A DNA stretch of 64,000 bases from Metaphire vulgaris (Eukaryota; Annelida; Clitellata; Crassiclitellata; Megascolecidae): positions 5,041,475 to 5,105,474 of the forward strand of contig CM030837.1 in the NCBI GenBank assembly GCA_018105865.1. The letters run 5' to 3'. Each line of letters begins with the position of its first letter. Position 1 is the first letter of the stretch. The notes beneath the pieces were generated by a model. The model saw only the letters and a list, made by a program, of their open reading frames with translations. It was not told the origin of the DNA and searched no databases. The translations under genes were made by a program, and so were the position numbers. Shown piece by piece: positions 50,476 to 64,000 of this stretch.

Positions 50476-52331
50476 CAATGTTCCCCCTAAGCTGTGCGCG
50501 TGTGCGCGCACGCACAGAGGTCGCAAAGCAAGCGCACAGAGGAAAACATGGAGTGCACAAATTTTTGAAAGCATTTTTCCATAAAGATTCATGCTTTGTT
50601 GTGAACTTGTAACGGTTCCATACAATTACGAACTTATGGTCTAGACTATGATCAGAATGTCTTTTCTTTAATGATTTGTGCAAAGCAATCGGTTCCAAAT
50701 ATCGATATAATTAAAAGAACAGAAAACTAGTAATAGAAATGTCTATAAATTGATATTTGAAATCTTTGACGTAAACGTGGAAGAAAAAGTGGAAAGCTGA
50801 GCCCTGTACCTTCCCCTTTTCCCTATTGTAACCTCTCAAAAATGGGGGACTTGCGCCTAGATACCTAATAGAAGTTTGCGCTTATGTTTGAAATGAAAAC
50901 GAACAGCGACTTCATTTAAGAGTTCATGGTTGCCCTTGATTGTGAACAGTTCCAAGATCTAGAAAATCGAATGGATGATCAATGGATCGATATAAGAAGA
51001 ACATGTCTGACAATCAGCGCAAACTGTGAACTGCGATTTAGCTTACGGAATATGTTGAAGAACAAGATGAGGAATCGATTAGAGCAGAGTATCTCCAAAA
51101 TTTTGGAATTGCGGCCGACTTCAGCGGTTTTGTTACGTGCCGCGACCATCATAATGGCATGCAATGTAAAAAAATTCATTGCGCCATCTGGCGAACGTTG
51201 GTTGAAAGGAATCTTCTGAGTTTTGAATAAATGGCAAAACAAAAGCTCTGATTCAATTCGACTGGAAAATATTGCAAATATGTTAGACAAAATTATTTAT
51301 TTTTTGCCAAATAATTAAAAAGGAGAGATATAATGATATTTCTTAAAAATTATCTTTTTATAATTTTACTCATGACATAGGCCTACCTTTATTACGCGTC
51401 TTAAAAATCCTATGAGTATGGCAAAATCGCTTAACCGCCAGGTCATTTCAATTCATGTTTAGAGATCCCCTATTGTTAGTGGAGATTCAGAGCAAAATGG
51501 TCGGAATACGCTTTCCTTGCGTTATTGCGAAATAAGATTAAGTTTTAAAAAGAACTACAGGCAGAGGCGTAGCGAGGTTATCCGGCGCCCTGGGGCAAAG
51601 TGTACCGTTGGCGGCTTGGCGCCCCCCAACACTGCTGACGAGCAAAAAAGATCGTCACATCGTTTTCTCGGCACCCCTCAACTCTCTACGGCACCCTCTC
51701 CTTATACTCCTGACGAGCAAAAAATGGTCGCCGCACTTGTTTCTTATTTATTATGTATTTAACTGTTTAACTTACCCCCAAAACCCGATTTTGGCGCCCC
51801 TTCACCTCGGCGCCCGGGGGCATATGCCCCCACATTCCCCCTTCGCTACGCCTCTGACTACAGGCCAGGATTACCCTAACTTTTTGGACCTGTGCTACTC
51901 ACTCCAGAGGCTTTGTAACATGCCGTGACCCTGCAAACTTATTGTCAACTAAAATTGCATAAAAATTTCATAAAACACTAACCATTTTAATATAAACTGT
52001 GTGGGAGGATTGCATGCTTATAATTTTCTTAAGACCTACAGTATGTCTACTTGCAAGAGAAAGGTATAGGGTTTCCTCCCCCCCCCCCACCAATTTTTCA
52101 TCCAAGTTAACGCCAATACATGTGTTTATATTCTAACCTGATGGGAAGATTGTAAAAAGTGGATCATTGACCGAAAAGAGTGTTCTGAGATGTATTAACT
52201 TGTTAGCAAATGGGTAATGTTGATTACGGACAAATTCTGGGCGCGCACAAAAGTTTACCGTTTCATGTCAGATTTTGCGCACAAGAAATTTCAGGCGCAC
52301 ACGGAATACAAAAAAATTAGAGGGAACATTG
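50476..52331. mobile_element. 1.86-kb hAT-like element with 8-bp duplication CTGGCGAC
   Basis: Termini CAATGTTCCCCCTAA and TTAGAGGGAACATTG; identical flanks CTGGCGAC at 50468-50475 and 52332-52339. No transposase reading frame was seen, so it is non-autonomous. A second MITE (51562-51856) is nested in it. Related copies at 57345-58711 (truncated) and 5745-5820 (end only). Confidence 0.85.
51562..51856. mobile_element. hAT-like MITE nested in the 1.86-kb element, duplication ACTACAGG
   Basis: Termini CAGAGGCGTAGCGAGG and CTTCGCTACGCCTCTG; identical flanks ACTACAGG at 51554-51561 and 51857-51864. Younger than its host element. Contains two copies of the CTGACGAGCAAAAAA motif. Confidence 0.85.
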
Positions 52332-52465
52332 CTGGCGACCGTACCTACACCCGGGTATCTGAAACGAGGCCGCCGGGGCGGGGGCGGGGCGGGGGTAGTT
52401 GTTGAAACAATTAAACAAAGTGTTCGTCTTGAACTATAGAAGAAGGAGGCGATCAGTTGACTGAC

Positions 52466-61713
<9,248 letters not shown>

Positions 61714-63007
61714 TCCTATCCTTCGTCGACGCCGGAAAAAGACAGCACCTCCTATCCGGCTCAGCGGACTTCCTGGAGCGAGAGATTCCAGATCCCGTGT
61801 TTCCGTCGTAGTTTCGACAACGATCGAATGCCCCAACACGGAATTCGTTGACTTGCCACCCTCCCACTTTCTAGCTGTTAACTCTACTAAATCGTATTAA
61901 ATAATCTTTATTCGTCACAAGCACAACATCAAAATAGAACACAAACAAGGAATAGACCTAACACAAACATCAACTGAACAAAACTAAATAAAATAAACTA
62001 ATAATAAACTAATAATCTAAACACACACTTATTCAGTGCACAATTTCTTGACCTGGTAATAAATCTACCAGATCAAACTGTAACAGATCTAAGGTATCGG
62101 CCTATTAGGCCTATTAATTAAGGCTTAGGCCTAAGACCATTATCGATTGGCAATTAGACGCCAGCCGCTTATCCGCGTATAATTAATTATTATAGGCTTT
62201 GTTCCCTTTGAGATAGCTAAATTTCTAATAATACACTTTCGCCCATGCCTACAGATGGATAATTAGTTATAATTAATTATAGGCCTACTGGCTGGATCCT
62301 ATACCCGAATTTCTTAAGGCCCGCGCGTCTATCGATAGGCCTGCCATTGAATCTAGCGCGATATGCTTCAATCGCTGAGGATTGCAACGATGTGCCACAT
62401 CATGAAGTTGTCCTGTTTAAACACGTTAATACCATGTCTATTAAGCTTACGTATGTCCTTCACTCAGCGACGTTATTAATGCCTTTATTACAGCCTCGAT
62501 CTTTTCTTTTCTGCTGGTGTTGTATGAACGGATCGATTCTACTTCTACTGACTCTTGACTCGAATGCAGTATAGCAACACGGTGTAAACAGTGCCGTTTT
62601 AAAGAAGTTTGGGGGCTCTAGGCGTCCTGGAAAAGTGGGTCATAGCCATTTTTAAAAAAGTAGTGACGACTTTTTCGTTAAACGCGTGATCTTTCTTCTT
62701 TTATACACCTAAAATGGTGTAGACCATTTTTCGGGCATCAGGAAATCGAAAATGATTAATCAAAATGGTCAAAATGAAGCACCCGAGAAACTGTCTTCCG
62801 CGGTCCGCAGGGGCCCCTGTTTCGCGCAGGGGCCCTAGACACGTGCCTACCATGTCTATGCCTTATTAAAACGACCCTGGATGTAAATGTTATTATAAAA
62901 GCGCAAGGGTTTGTCTTAACTCAGTTTTATGAACTACTGTGGTTTGACAGAGTGAGCAGCAAAACGTTGCAATTGAGAAACTCAAATAAAACAGGCAATT
63001 CCAAAGG

Positions 63008-63230
63008 CAGAGATGGCCATGAGTTGGGTTGGATTGGGCTGGGTTGGGTCAGACATTTCCATATTTATGGTAGACAGGGTCGGAAAATGAGACATGGTTT
63101 AAGAAATTGTAATGTATTAGGGTGGGGTGGGTTGGGATGGATTGGGTCAAGTAGCCCTATTGCCGGCATGGGTTGGAGATTTGATGGACTGGGTTGGGTT
63201 CTAAAAAAATGGACCCGTGGCCATCTCTGC
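63008..63230. mobile_element. Sister copy of 59752-59965, opposite orientation
   Basis: CAGAGATGGCCATGAGTTGG ... GTGGCCATCTCTG with GGGTTGGGTT repeats and shared GTAATGTATTA and CCGGCATGGGTTGGAGAT blocks. No matching duplication. Confidence 0.6.
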
Positions 63231-63429
63231 GTAGGCCTATACCTACAGAAGATTTCGCAGTTCGGAGGGGGACATTACCCAGTCAGTCCTGCCTCTTCAT
63301 TCAACAATGTACTGACGCATGTTGTCGAATTTATTGAAATGGAAGAGAGCACGCATTGAGAACTATGTCTTTGCAGTAGGCCTAGGCCCTATATACTGAC
63401 AAGCTTGCATTTACCGTAGGCCCTACAGC

Positions 63430-63695
63430 CAGGGACGTCATTTGGGGAGGCAGGGGGCATTTGCCCCCTGATTTTTAGGACAAAAATTTTTTTTTCGCCA
63501 ATGTTTGTGTTGTTTAGTTTTTTTATATGTCCTAAAAAAGTGGAGGAGTGCTTGATATCGAGTAATCTGAAGTAACTAACCCCGTGAAAATGACTGACAA
63601 GCAAAAAAAGGTCGTTAACTTTTTGCAAACTTGTAACTTGTCAGGCTGAAAGTGTTTTGCCCCCCTCCCTGAAAAACGGTGAAATGACGTCTCTG
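63430..63695. mobile_element. hAT-like MITE with 8-bp duplication CCTACAGC
   Basis: Termini CAGGGACGTCATTTGGGG and GAAATGACGTCTCTG; identical flanks CCTACAGC at 63422-63429 and 63696-63703. Contains TGACAAGCAAAAAAAGGTCG. Confidence 0.8.
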
Positions 63696-64000
63696 CCTAC
63701 AGCTCACTGACAGCAAGTGGCTTGATCTATAGGCTCGCTAGACGATCAGCTGATTCCATATTCGCCTGCAATGCAACGCTTTTGATAGAAGCTTTGCTTT
63801 ACTGAAGACGTTTCTTATCTCTGTTTCACTCCACTATCTCTTAGGGGCTGTCCATTAATTATGTCAACAATTATTGGGCAATTTTTGACCCCCTCCTCTT
63901 GTCAACAACTGTCAACTTTCAGCTAACCCCCTCCATAATTACGTCAAAAACTTCCCCCCCCCCCAAGATCAATGACAGGTCCCAATAACAAGGTTAATAT

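Larger units (their letters stand above)
46859..52465. other. Region between the convergent SYNPO2-like and USP53/54-like genes
   Basis: Expected to hold the C-terminal tail exons of the USP53/54-like gene, but none could be recognised. Seen: (AT)n, MITEs at 49487, 50288 and 50476, and a possible element 48432-48630 bounded by AGTGTTTTATCCAG and TGTATAAAACACT. GTCCATTAATTAATTACGTC at 48931 recurs at 63851. Confidence 0.5.
61840..64000. other. Region upstream of the USP53/54-like first coding exon
   Basis: Should include the promoter or 5' UTR on the minus strand; none is recognised. Contains frequent TAGGCCTA words, the 63008 and 63430 elements, and the start of another repeat at 63845 (GGGGCTGTCCATTAATTATG). 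No coding region is supported. Confidence 0.5.

Overview
The window is nuclear DNA of an intron-rich animal. Evidence: multi-exon genes with GT-AG introns whose phases agree across every joined exon, five recognisable or clearly coding animal-type genes, a LINE reverse transcriptase, tRNA-derived SINEs, many miniature DNA transposons with intact target-site duplications, and long trinucleotide microsatellites. One USP53/USP54-type gene lies tail-to-tail with one SYNPO2-type gene. In vertebrates these families sit together twice as duplicated pairs, so the single pair suggests a non-vertebrate animal, perhaps an invertebrate deuterostome. I cannot name the species.

Layout. 1-3362: repeats, including a LINE fragment with an inverted 5' part. 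3363-9120 (+): the last ten recognised exons of a cytosolic alpha-mannosidase gene (MAN2C1). 12437-26512 (+): a complete 19-exon ubiquitin protease of the USP16/USP45 group, about 1000 residues, catalytic triad intact. 29662-38383 (+): a gene of about 1050 residues that I could not name, with a long polar N-terminal exon and a compact C-terminal part on seven small exons. 42547-46618 (+): a PDZ-domain gene of the synaptopodin-2 type. 52466-61713 (-): a USP53/USP54-type ubiquitin protease, open at its 3' end. Between and inside these genes lie dense transposon and satellite insertions.

How the genes relate. Two of the five genes are deubiquitinases of different subfamilies. USP16/45 carries a ZnF-UBP domain and acts on nuclear or DNA-repair substrates in vertebrates. 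USP53/54 is linked to cell junctions and K63 chains. SYNPO2-type proteins bind actin at the Z-disc and stress fibres. The SYNPO2-USP53/54 adjacency is the one gene-order signal that looks old.

Quality caveat. MAN2C1, the unnamed gene and the SYNPO2-like gene each contain places where a clearly coding frame stops and continues in another frame, in one case at a short A run and in another at a G7 run. The two USP genes show no such breaks in the exons found. Assembly indels are the simplest explanation, but real alleles, tiny introns or decay are possible.

Mobile DNA. At least twelve hAT-like elements carry an exact or near-exact 8-bp duplication. A five-copy set of short palindromes bounded by TTAA looks piggyBac-derived. 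One 76-bp element bounded by TA looks mariner-type. Several hAT-like elements with different termini share a short internal motif built around GACNAGCAAAAAAGGTC.
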